From CAZMVU01 sp964569295 (GTDB lineage: Bacteria; Hydrogenedentota; Hydrogenedentia; Hydrogenedentales; JAGMZX01): a stretch of 36,873 nucleotides of DNA. The translations under genes were made by a program, and so were the position numbers. The stretch covers positions 1-36,873 of the forward strand of contig CAZMVU010000023.1 in the NCBI GenBank assembly GCA_964569295.1, read 5' to 3'. This document shows positions 24,379 through 32,671 of this stretch, one piece after another; the first letter of the stretch is position 1, and every line of letters starts with the position of its first letter. Below the pieces are notes generated by a model, which searched no databases, was not told the origin of the DNA, and worked only from the letters and a program-made list of their open reading frames with translations.

Positions 24379-26691
24379 TTAAGGCTGCGCTGGAACAGGC
24401 GGGTCAAGCTGAATCGGGGCCGCAAATTGTGTATCCATGGTATATGGCAAGGTGTAGAGTTTGCGCCCGTCGGCATTGGCAAAGTACAAGCGCGAGCGTG
24501 AAAACGCGCTGGAATCCCCATCCGCCCAGAAGAAACGGAAAGGATCGGCGGATTTGTGTGGACGGCGCACGTAAGAATGGTTGAAGGGGCTGTTGTGCGT
24601 AACCCGCCTTTCTAGATTCCAGTCTGCTCCTTCGTTGGTGGACACCCATAAGCCCACTTCGCCCCCCGTATGATAAGGCTGGGGCCCGGCCAATGCGGGG
24701 GCCATCACAAACCACCGGTCTTCCTCAATATAGAAGCTGCCGGCGTCGTAGTTGTGGTCCGATTCGGTAATGGAACTGGTAATCCAATCGCACCCATCCC
24801 AACGGACAATCCGCCACGTTCTGGGATCATTGGCTGGCCCCGGTTCGTGCCCGCAGCTGGTCAGGTATAAGATGGCCGGATCGCCCGCCTCATTCATTAC
24901 CAGTTTTTGAATATAGACGTTTTTCCCCTGCGCCTCGTAGTCCCTGATAAGCGCTGCATTGGCTACTTCTTCGAGCGGCGGCTCCAAAGGACGGTTATCC
25001 ACGGTCGTCCAGGTTCGGCCCCAATCTGCCGTTTCCATGTAGTATAGGTTCGTGCGGCGATCGACGTTGCCGTCCGGATGGTAATTGAAGGCGGTCCCCA
25101 CCGTGTTCCCATGCAAGCGGCTAACCTGGTAGTGCCCACCGAAGCCCGCCAGTTTCCGCTGTTCGCTCCAGTCGCGCCCGTCCGCACTCGTCTCCCAGTA
25201 AAGCTCACGGCCCCGGGTATACTTCGTAAGGAGATGGAAAAACCCTTTGCCCGGCACGGGCCATATCTGGGAATAGGTCTGCTCGCGGGAAGCGATCTGT
25301 TCAAAGTCAGCCACAGAAAACGGCGTCGTGGCGCGGAATATCTGCCCGGGGCGTCTGCGTCCACGCCCAGCGACAAATACCCACACGTATCCGTCTTCGT
25401 CCAGGGCGATGCTGGCGTTGTCGTGTGGATCATCGACCCCCCGCTGATCGCGCACGATAGTCGGGCGCGGTACCCGGTGCTTTGCGTGGTCATAGTACGA
25501 GGCCATCGTAAGAAGGTATCGCTCTTCGGCGCCGGTTACCCCGGCATAAACGAAGTAGGTCTTGTCGACTTCGGCCGCATACACCGCCATGGGCGTCAAG
25601 GTGTGAGACCAGGCGAAAGCGGAACCGGCGGAATACTTATCGCCATATTCGCCGGACAGTTGGCCCAGCGTAAACCAGATGCCGCGGTATCCGTCCACTG
25701 TGTTCGTGTACGTGTAGAACGTGGTATCGTACGTTGTGGTCCCCGACGCGTTCGCGGCAGAAACAGCGGCCTTGTAAGCAGTATCGGGCGACAGCTCATG
25801 AAAGGCCCAGGTAACACCATCCGGCGTATCGGTCCTTACGAGGCGGTCCGAAACATCTTCCCCGTTAATGATCAGCTCTACGGCCGGGGAATCGGACCGG
25901 TGATCGTTTCGAATTTGGAATCGAAAGCCCTCATCCGGAGACACAAGTCCTCCCTTTGCAAGCGGCTTGAGTATAGAGATGGCGGGCGGGGCCGGTGCGC
26001 TGCTGATCCGCAGATTCCCGATATCCCCATAATCACCCGCCTGACCTCGTATGCTGCCGATTCGCAAGCGGCCAAAGGGCGTCTCCGCGGAGAATTCATT
26101 GCGCCAGCCCAGCGCTGACCCCACTGTTGCACCGTCCACACGAACATCGAACGTATTCGCGCGCAGATTGTGAACGATTTCGTAATGATGCCAATCCGTG
26201 TCTATCGGAGTCAGCCGGTGGTAGTCTCCATCATAGTAGGAAAGGAAACCCGGCTCATGCCCCCAGAGCAGACACGAGGCCTGCGCCGCAGGCTGCGTTT
26301 CCCCCTCGCGCAGCAGAAACATATCCAGCGTTCGAGAATCCGCCGTGGAAACACGGGCATCAAACGAAATCGTCAGGGCAACGGCGGCTACCGGCGGGAA
26401 ATCCAGATAATCCGCATCAGCCGGCTGGTCGGCGCTCTGGCGTCGGCGCAAGACCTTGCTGTGTGCGTCGTTTTCAATTTCTACGATCTCCGCGGGCGCA
26501 GCGGATCCCGAAGCCGGTGTCCATCGCGCATTCCCATGTGTGACAGCCTGCAAAGCGCCGACAGGGTATAGTGCCTCATCGAAAAACTTTCCGCTGTCAT
26601 AAAGTACCCGCGCCGAGGATGCATCAGGCAATTCGCCGAAAACCCCGATACCGGCGAACAATGCGGTAACAAAAGCATAGATGCACACCAT
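24379..26691 (-). CDS. Secreted BNR_4 beta-propeller protein (possible polysaccharide-acting)
   Basis: About 770 residues from ATG 26691, which has AGGG nine bases upstream and begins a signal peptide (hydrophobic segment followed by GELPDA). Earlier in-frame starts at 26724 and 26844 add residues ahead of the signal peptide and would run through a tandem DNA repeat. Residues about 30-230 form a concanavalin-like beta sandwich (L-R-I-G-S, W-H-H-Y-E-I). A short fibronectin-like linker follows, then the BNR_4 propeller: G-Y-R-G-I-W-F, K-Y-S-A-G, F-V-Y-A-G, D-P-H-D-N-A-S-I, G-Y-V-W-V-F-V-A-G-R-G. Some BNR_4 relatives are polysaccharide lyases, but catalytic activity cannot be shown here. It is followed by the PHP gene. 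Confidence 0.85.
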   Translation of the reverse strand: MVCIYAFVTALFAGIGVFGELPDASSARVLYDSGKFFDEALYPVGALQAVTHGNARWTPASGSAAPAEIVEIENDAHSKVLRRRQSADQPADADYLDFPPVAAVALTISFDARVSTADSRTLDMFLLREGETQPAAQASCLLWGHEPGFLSYYDGDYHRLTPIDTDWHHYEIVHNLRANTFDVRVDGATVGSALGWRNEFSAETPFGRLRIGSIRGQAGDYGDIGNLRISSAPAPPAISILKPLAKGGLVSPDEGFRFQIRNDHRSDSPAVELIINGEDVSDRLVRTDTPDGVTWAFHELSPDTAYKAAVSAANASGTTTYDTTFYTYTNTVDGYRGIWFTLGQLSGEYGDKYSAGSAFAWSHTLTPMAVYAAEVDKTYFVYAGVTGAEERYLLTMASYYDHAKHRVPRPTIVRDQRGVDDPHDNASIALDEDGYVWVFVAGRGRRRPGQIFRATTPFSVADFEQIASREQTYSQIWPVPGKGFFHLLTKYTRGRELYWETSADGRDWSEQRKLAGFGGHYQVSRLHGNTVGTAFNYHPDGNVDRRTNLYYMETADWGRTWTTVDNRPLEPPLEEVANAALIRDYEAQGKNVYIQKLVMNEAGDPAILYLTSCGHEPGPANDPRTWRIVRWDGCDWITSSITESDHNYDAGSFYIEEDRWFVMAPALAGPQPYHTGGEVGLWVSTNEGADWNLERRVTHNSPFNHSYVRRPHKSADPFRFFWADGDSSAFSRSRLYFANADGRKLYTLPYTMDTQFAAPIQLDPPVPAQP

Positions 26692-26724
26692 AGCTTCAAT
26701 CCCTGCTTCAAGCGCTTCGCCCAT

Positions 26725-26759
26725 GCATAACGTCCAAGCGATTGAGCATATCGTCCAAG
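26725..26759 (-). repeat. Tandem 14-bp repeat upstream of the BNR_4 gene
   Basis: GCATAACGTCCAAG at 26725-26738 and GCATATCGTCCAAG at 26746-26759 (plus strand) differ at one base and are exactly 21 bp apart, two helical turns. They lie 34-68 bases upstream of the chosen BNR_4 start. This is the layout of side-by-side regulator sites. If a longer N-terminus were used they would instead be coding. Confidence 0.5.
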
Positions 26760-27103
26760 GTGCATTATTGCAAGGCGCCAATAGTATCTGACGGTGGTTT
26801 ACCCATTGTATAACACGGCGCTGTAGAACACGTGCCGGTTGCATTTCAGCCGGAGGATCGTTAAACTCTACGGTATGCTGACAACAGAATCATTAGGAGC
26901 GCCGCAAGCCCCCATGGTTGTTTGCCGCCGCTCTGGCCGCCCCACGCCGCCTTGATCGGCAGGCTGGCCGCGTTTTCATCATCTTCTTCATTAATTTGTT
27001 CTCCACGCCTTCTCCCTCCTGTCTCATGCCGCCCACGGCGCGTCATCGGCGCGCACGCGGCGCACGCGGCGCAGGAGGTGGCACAGCTCCTGGGAGCCCA
27101 TGT
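26760..27103. other. Divergent region between the BNR_4 gene and prfC
   Basis: Holds the 5' sides of two divergent genes. I see a possible TATACAAT -10 on the minus strand near 26810 without a good -35, and no clear promoter for prfC. Around 27050-27075 a short run of CGCACGCGG-type units repeats. No further gene is supported; the plus-strand frame extending upstream of prfC lacks family similarity. Confidence 0.45.
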
Positions 27104-28735
27104 ATGGCGGACGCACACACGCTTGCCCACGAAGTCCAGCGGCGCCGGACCTTTGCTATCATTTCACATCCCGACGCAGGCAAGACCACGCTCACCGAGA
27201 AGTTTCTGCTTTATGGCGGCGCGGTGCAACTGGCGGGGTCCGTCACCACGCGGAAGCGGCAACGGGCTACTGCGTCGGACTGGCTCGAGCTCGAGCGTAA
27301 GCGGGGCATATCGGTCAGCTCGACGGTGCTGCAATTCGATTACCATGGCTACCGGATCAACCTGCTCGATACCCCTGGCCACCAGGATTTTTCGGAGGAC
27401 ACCTACCGCGTGCTCACGGCGGTGGATGCCGTTATCATGGTGATCGACGCGGCCAAGGGCATCGAGGCGCAGACGTTAAAACTTTTTGATGTGTGCCGCC
27501 TGCGGGGCGTGCCCATTTTCACCTTCATGAACAAGCTGGACCGCCCCACGCGGGAGCCGCTCGCCTTGCTCGACGAGTTGGAAGACATTCTGGGGTTATC
27601 GGCGTATCCGGTGAACTGGCCGCTGGGTACGGGCGACCGCTTCAAGGGGGTCTGGGACCGCCGGACAGGGCAAGCGCACCTCTTCGAACGCACCCCCGGC
27701 GGGGCGTATCGCGCACCCGTCGCAACAGCGGGTATGCACGATGCACTAATCCGTGAGCACCTGGATGAAGAAACGCACCGCCAAGTGTGCGAGGAAGTCG
27801 AGCTGCTCGAGGCTGCCGGCGCCGCGTATGATCCGGCGGCGTTGGCCGACGCGGAAACCACGCCGGTGTACTTCGGCAGCGCGGTCAACAACTTTGGCGT
27901 CGAACTGCTCCTCGACGGCTTTCTCGAATACGCACCACCGCCCGCCCTCCGGCAAAGCCGCGGCGGGATGACCATAATGCCATGCGCAACCAGTTTTTCC
28001 GGCTTTGTCTTCAAAATACAAGCCAACATGGACCCCCAGCATCGCGATCGGGTGGCATTTGTGCGGGTGGTCTCGGGCAAGTTTTCGCGTGACATGCTGG
28101 TCACCCACACCCAAACCGGCCGGAAAGTCCGGCTGTCCAACGCGAACAAGGTATTCGGTTCGGAACGGCAAACCGTGGACGAGGCATACCCGGGCGATGT
28201 GGTGGGCATTGTCGGCAAAGGCCAGTTTGCCATTGGCGACACACTCACCGAAGACCCACGGGTGGTATACGACGAGATTCCCGCCTTTGCGCCCGAAAGT
28301 TTCGCGCACATTGAAAGCACCTCGACCGCAGAAGCGAAACGCTTTCGCAACGGCATCGAGCAACTGCTTCAGGAAGGCGTGGCGCAGGCCTTTGACCTGC
28401 CCGAATTATCCGGACAGGTGCGGCTTCTGGGCGCTGCAGGGCCGCTGCAATTCGACGTGATGCAATACCGGCTGGAATGCGAATACGGCGCGCATAGCCG
28501 CTGGTCACTCGCTGCCTGGAAACAGGCCCGGTGGTTACATCCCGACATTGCGCCCGAAACGCTCAACCTGCCATCGGGCACACAAGTGGCCCTTGACAGG
28601 CAGGGGCACCAGGTTCTCCTGTTCCGCGATGATTGGACGCGCCGCTTTTTCGAGGAAAAAAATCCGGCGGTTGAACTGAGCAAGTACCCGTTCGACTACC
28701 TGGAATCAGGACAGCGCTGCGCCGCACGCCCGTGA
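27104..28735 (+). CDS. prfC: Peptide chain release factor 3 (RF-3)
   Basis: 543 residues, close to the 529 of the E. coli protein. It is a translational GTPase that recycles RF1/RF2 from the ribosome after peptide release. G1 is SHPDAGKT (21-28), switch I contains RGIS (about 67), G3 is DTPGH (89-93) and G4 is NKLD (143-146). The segments G-F-V-F-K-I-Q-A-N-M-D-P and F-A-P-E-S-F are RF3-specific and distinguish it from EF-G. The start at 27104 is chosen because GGGAG lies seven bases upstream and the protein begins just before the family's conserved N-terminus; the frame stays open for 62 codons further up, giving unconserved residues. The DksA/TraR-type gene follows 115 bases on. Confidence 0.96.
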   Translation: MADAHTLAHEVQRRRTFAIISHPDAGKTTLTEKFLLYGGAVQLAGSVTTRKRQRATASDWLELERKRGISVSSTVLQFDYHGYRINLLDTPGHQDFSEDTYRVLTAVDAVIMVIDAAKGIEAQTLKLFDVCRLRGVPIFTFMNKLDRPTREPLALLDELEDILGLSAYPVNWPLGTGDRFKGVWDRRTGQAHLFERTPGGAYRAPVATAGMHDALIREHLDEETHRQVCEEVELLEAAGAAYDPAALADAETTPVYFGSAVNNFGVELLLDGFLEYAPPPALRQSRGGMTIMPCATSFSGFVFKIQANMDPQHRDRVAFVRVVSGKFSRDMLVTHTQTGRKVRLSNANKVFGSERQTVDEAYPGDVVGIVGKGQFAIGDTLTEDPRVVYDEIPAFAPESFAHIESTSTAEAKRFRNGIEQLLQEGVAQAFDLPELSGQVRLLGAAGPLQFDVMQYRLECEYGAHSRWSLAAWKQARWLHPDIAPETLNLPSGTQVALDRQGHQVLLFRDDWTRRFFEEKNPAVELSKYPFDYLESGQRCAARP

Positions 28736-28850
28736 GCGGCGTACCCAGCGCTTTTGCGATACGCGTGTTTCAAAAGGCTCATGCCCCGCACAACCATACT
28801 CTCGTTGCGGGCAACACCGCACACACTTATACCCAAAAGGGGCCGATGGC

Positions 28851-29219
28851 ATGTTACCGGCGGCTGATCTCGAAAGATACCGGAGGGCACTCCTGAAAAT
28901 GCAGCGAGAGGTAAATGAACAACTCGAGGCGCTTGTGTCGTGGTGTGAACCCGTCGCGCCCGACGTTGCGCTTGGCCGGCTGACACGCAACGATGCCATG
29001 CAGGACCAGCAAATGGCGGTGCATCAACGCGAACGCTTTCGTGAACAGCAAACCCGCATCAAGACCGCGCTTGCGCGCATCGATGCCGGCACATTCGGGA
29101 TCTGTCCAATGTGCAAAAAGACCATCGATCTGCGGCGGCTCGACAGTGCGCCGGATTCGGTGTTCTGTGTGCCGTGCATGGAGAAGCGGCAGGCATCGAG
29201 AGGGCGACCCTATGCATAG
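28851..29219 (+). CDS. DksA/TraR-family C4 zinc-finger protein
   Basis: 122 residues. An N-terminal helical hairpin (about 1-75) is followed by L-A-R-I-D-A-G-T-F-G-I-C, the family signature, and a four-cysteine finger CPMC...CVPC. Family members bind the secondary channel of RNA polymerase and tune transcription initiation, with or without ppGpp. The coiled-coil tip carries N-D-A-M-Q-D-Q-Q; the paired acidic residues of classical DksA (DxxDxA) are not clear, so this is more likely a TraR/YbiI-type relative than DksA itself. AAAAGGGG lies eight bases before the ATG. A hairpin just after the stop may end the transcript. Confidence 0.9.
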   Translation: MLPAADLERYRRALLKMQREVNEQLEALVSWCEPVAPDVALGRLTRNDAMQDQQMAVHQRERFREQQTRIKTALARIDAGTFGICPMCKKTIDLRRLDSAPDSVFCVPCMEKRQASRGRPYA

Positions 29220-29243
29220 CCCCAAATTGATGCAACGTTGGGG
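29220..29243 (+). terminator. Hairpin directly after the DksA/TraR-type gene
   Basis: CCCCAA (29220-29225) pairs with TTGGGG (29238-29243), with a TTG/CAA inner pairing. It starts at the base after the stop codon. There is no following T-run, so factor-independent termination is uncertain. Confidence 0.35.
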
Positions 29244-29385
29244 TCAGGTACTCGTCCGTCATGTTCAAGACGGCATCCAGCGGGCAATACCCTTTGCTAT
29301 CTGAAGTGTTCCAAAACACCTTTCGCTCGACTTCGAGCTTGCCCCAATGCGTAAAGCTCGCCGCAGGAAAGTTCGATGTTTTTGC
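29244..29385. other. Upstream part of the traR-like/gnd intergenic region
   Basis: Contains two small perfect hairpins: GTGTT-CCAA-AACAC (29306-29319) and GCTCGA-CT-TCGAGC (29325-29338). Neither has a T-run long enough for a clear terminator. No gene is visible. Confidence 0.45.
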
Positions 29386-29414
29386 TTGACTGACGTCATC
29401 ATCGCCTCTATCAT
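29386..29414 (+). promoter_or_regulatory. Sigma-70-type promoter of gnd with palindrome in the spacer
   Basis: TTGACT (29386-29391), exactly 17 bp, TATCAT (29409-29414): five and four-to-five consensus matches. The perfect palindrome TGACGTCA (29391-29398) overlaps the end of the -35 and the spacer, a place where a bound regulator would block polymerase. The predicted leader to the gnd ATG is about 220 nt and includes a CCACGC/GCGTGG hairpin at 29569-29588. Confidence 0.6.
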
Positions 29415-29644
29415 CATTTTGCAACCAGTCTGGACTCCTTTTTTCGGTTGCCCTAACTGTATGTTCATCCTTAGAACACACAATATCGATACAGGAGTCT
29501 ATACATACTTATTTCTGCATTACAGCAGCACCCGCAGATCGCTGCCCGTATTTGTTGTGCTTTTCGGGCCACGCTTTCTGTGGCGTGGATCGATTACTTT
29601 TTAGGCTGTTACCCTGGCAAACTGTTAAAAAGGAGAAGTAAAAG

Positions 29645-31096
<1,452 letters not shown>

Positions 31097-31120
31097 GGCC
31101 GTTTACATACCGCATTGCGC

Positions 31121-31165
31121 GGGGGGATCTTCTTTCCCGGCGACAGGAGTTCCCCCCTTTTTTTT
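31121..31165 (+). terminator. Intrinsic terminator of gnd
   Basis: GGGGGGA (31121-31127) pairs with TCCCCCC (31151-31157) and is followed by eight Ts. The loop of 23 bases is longer than usual. It begins 25 bases after the gnd stop. Confidence 0.7.
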
Positions 31166-31240
31166 CTTTTAAGGGTGCAGTTCTTCTACTACCGATGTTT
31201 TGGTTCCTTCGTGCCAGTTGTGAGCAAGCAAAACGGGACT

Positions 31241-31317
31241 GGGTCTGTCCCTTGTTTTGCGGCCTTGGAGAAAAGCGTCGCGAATTCCTCCAAATTTCGC
31301 AAGAAAGGGACAGTCCC
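31241..31317. repeat. Large imperfect palindrome (REP/MITE-like element)
   Basis: The left arm 31241-31261 (GGGTCTGTCCCTTGT...) and right arm 31298-31317 (CGCAAGAAAGGGACAGTCCC) are inverted copies with few mismatches. A second pair, TTGGAG (31265-31270) and CTCCAA (31288-31293), is nested inside. GGACAGTCC occurs again just after (31335-31343). The region has no gene. The size and layout suit a small mobile or REP-type repeat, or a strong RNA hairpin. Confidence 0.55.
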
Positions 31318-31434
31318 TGCTCGCGGACTCGCGCGGACAGTCCACTTTTTGCTTCACTTTTCACCAACAGCGCGGCAGTACAAACACTGCACCCTCTTTT
31401 AATACAGACCTGGGCGAAGAAAAGCGTGTCCTTG
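31318..31434. other. Intergenic sequence after the palindrome
   Basis: Contains the extra GGACAGTCC motif and otherwise AT-richer sequence. No gene is supported. Confidence 0.4.
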
Positions 31435-31464
31435 TTGGGTATTCCAGGGATGGTGCATTATACT
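31435..31464 (+). promoter_or_regulatory. Candidate promoter of the YcxB-like gene
   Basis: TTGGGT (31435-31440), an 18-bp spacer, TATACT (31459-31464). The start of RNA would fall about 90 bases before the ATG at 31564. The -10 is good and the -35 is partial. Confidence 0.4.
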
Positions 31465-31563
31465 CGCAGACGCACGCCACGCATTTTTCGAAAGGTTTCT
31501 CTCCTGCCTGGCTCATAAGAAGAGTGCCGTATCCAATTCAAGCAATTGGAGCCTGAACCAAAC

Positions 31564-32160
31564 ATGCCGTCCGATCAACAAGACATAGATATCGCCTGCG
31601 AAATACGGCCGGCGGATTTGCGCGCCTTCATCAATTACCACTACAACCGCACCACCGAAGGAAAGCACGGCCGGAACCGCATGCTGATCCTCGGCCTGTT
31701 GCTGTTCGGGGTATTCGCCGTTTCGGAATATGGCGACCCGCAGCATGGAATCGCGCACCCCCTGCACTACACGATCTATCTGTTGGCAGCGGGTGGGCTT
31801 ATTGCGTTTGTCCTTCTCCTCTACCACCGGTTCTTGCGCCCCTTGCTCATCCATTTTTTCAGCCGCAACTTGACCGGCCGGGCAGCGCTCGGCCCGACGC
31901 ACATCCGGTTCACGGGTAACCAAATCGAAGTACAAAACGAGGCCGGTACAAACCGGGTTCCCTGGCACGCGGTGCACAACCTCGGCGAAACGTCCGGCCA
32001 CGTATTCCTGATAATCGGCCCCATGCAGGCGATCATTATCCCAAAGCGCGATCTGCCCGCAACGGAACACACCACACGGCTTTACGAACAACTGAAAGCA
32101 CAACGGGCGCAAGCGGGTAGCATCCGCGGCCTGGAGCGGGATTCACAAGGCCAGAGATAG
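31564..32160 (+). CDS. YcxB-like membrane protein
   Basis: 198 residues from ATG 31564; a TTG at 31546 would add six residues and has no ribosome-binding site, while GGAG lies 12 bases before the ATG, a long spacing. The layout is that of YcxB-like proteins: an N-terminal I-R-P-A-D-L-R-A-F segment, two transmembrane helices (roughly residues 40-60 and 72-95), then a cytoplasmic beta domain with V-P-W-H-A-V-H-N-L-G-E and A-I-I-I-P-K-R-D-L. The family's function is unknown. It stands alone between the palindrome and a decayed gene. Confidence 0.7.
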   Translation: MPSDQQDIDIACEIRPADLRAFINYHYNRTTEGKHGRNRMLILGLLLFGVFAVSEYGDPQHGIAHPLHYTIYLLAAGGLIAFVLLLYHRFLRPLLIHFFSRNLTGRAALGPTHIRFTGNQIEVQNEAGTNRVPWHAVHNLGETSGHVFLIIGPMQAIIIPKRDLPATEHTTRLYEQLKAQRAQAGSIRGLERDSQGQR

Positions 32161-32166
32161 TGCCTC

Positions 32167-32253
32167 CTAAAACTCGTGTCCCAAAAACCAGGTCCGGATT
32201 TCCTCTTCATCAAGGCGGCCTATTATTTCACACAAGAAGTCCTTGAGTTTCTT
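32167..32253 (-). pseudogene. Possible 3' remnant of an unknown gene
   Basis: On the minus strand a stretch with coding character (K-K-L-K-D-F-L-C-E-I-I-G-R-L-D-E-E-E-I-R-T-W) ends in a stop at 32167. In-frame stops lie directly upstream and no start codon is present, so at most the last 29 codons of a lost gene remain. I do not recognise the family. Confidence 0.3.
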
Positions 32254-32264
32254 TACTATATATA

Positions 32265-32660
32265 TTAGCTTATTAGGTGCTCGCGTTGCATTTCCTCCTC
32301 ATGCTGGCCGCAGGCTTCTGGTTTCTACGGCGGACGGCCAAAAACCTGCACGCCTCTTTTTGGAGCAACACTCGTCTTTCATGATGCACCCTGGCCATGT
32401 CGGGATCGGTGTCGGCCTTCGACATCACGCGCGCCATATGGAACGTGTCGATGCTAATGCTTCTGGGTATGCGTTCCCTCTGGATCCACTGGATGTGGGG
32501 CTGGATGATGGGCGTCTTCTTCATGGCCTATATGGGCAAGTGGGTGCGCCGCTCGAACATCATGCCCGGCGCGGACTGCATGCGCATCCGCTTCACCACG
32601 GACACCGCGGAACCATTGGCGCATATGCCCCGCGGCGTAGCGGCAGCAATCGCTCACGGC
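32265..32660 (+). pseudogene. Decayed 5' fragment of a sodium:solute symporter gene
   Basis: One frame read straight through gives L-A-Y-stop-V-L-A-L-H-F-L-L-M-L, then A-M-S-G-S-V-S-A-F-D-I-T-R, then I-H-W-M-W-G-W-M-M-G and M-A-Y-M-G-K-W-V-R-R-S-N-I-M. These follow the first three membrane segments of SSS-family symporters closely. Two nonsense codons interrupt it: TAG at 32274, where Leu is expected, and TGA at 32382, where the LPWW motif reads L-S-stop-C (TGG to TGA and TGC). Similarity stops near 32660, where the antisense glycosyltransferase/TPR gene ends. About 130 of the usual 500 or more codons remain. The symporter assignment rests on recalled family patterns. Confidence 0.72.
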
Positions 32661-32671
32661 CTGCCACGCAA

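Noticed and set aside
26861..27130. 89-residue minus-strand frame in the BNR_4/prfC divergent region
   Set aside because: It overlaps the prfC start, has no family similarity and no ribosome-binding site; low-complexity Ala/Arg/Gly content.
29347..29604. 85-residue frame in the gnd leader
   Set aside because: Its start lies upstream of the gnd promoter's -35 and it runs across the promoter; no convincing ribosome-binding site.
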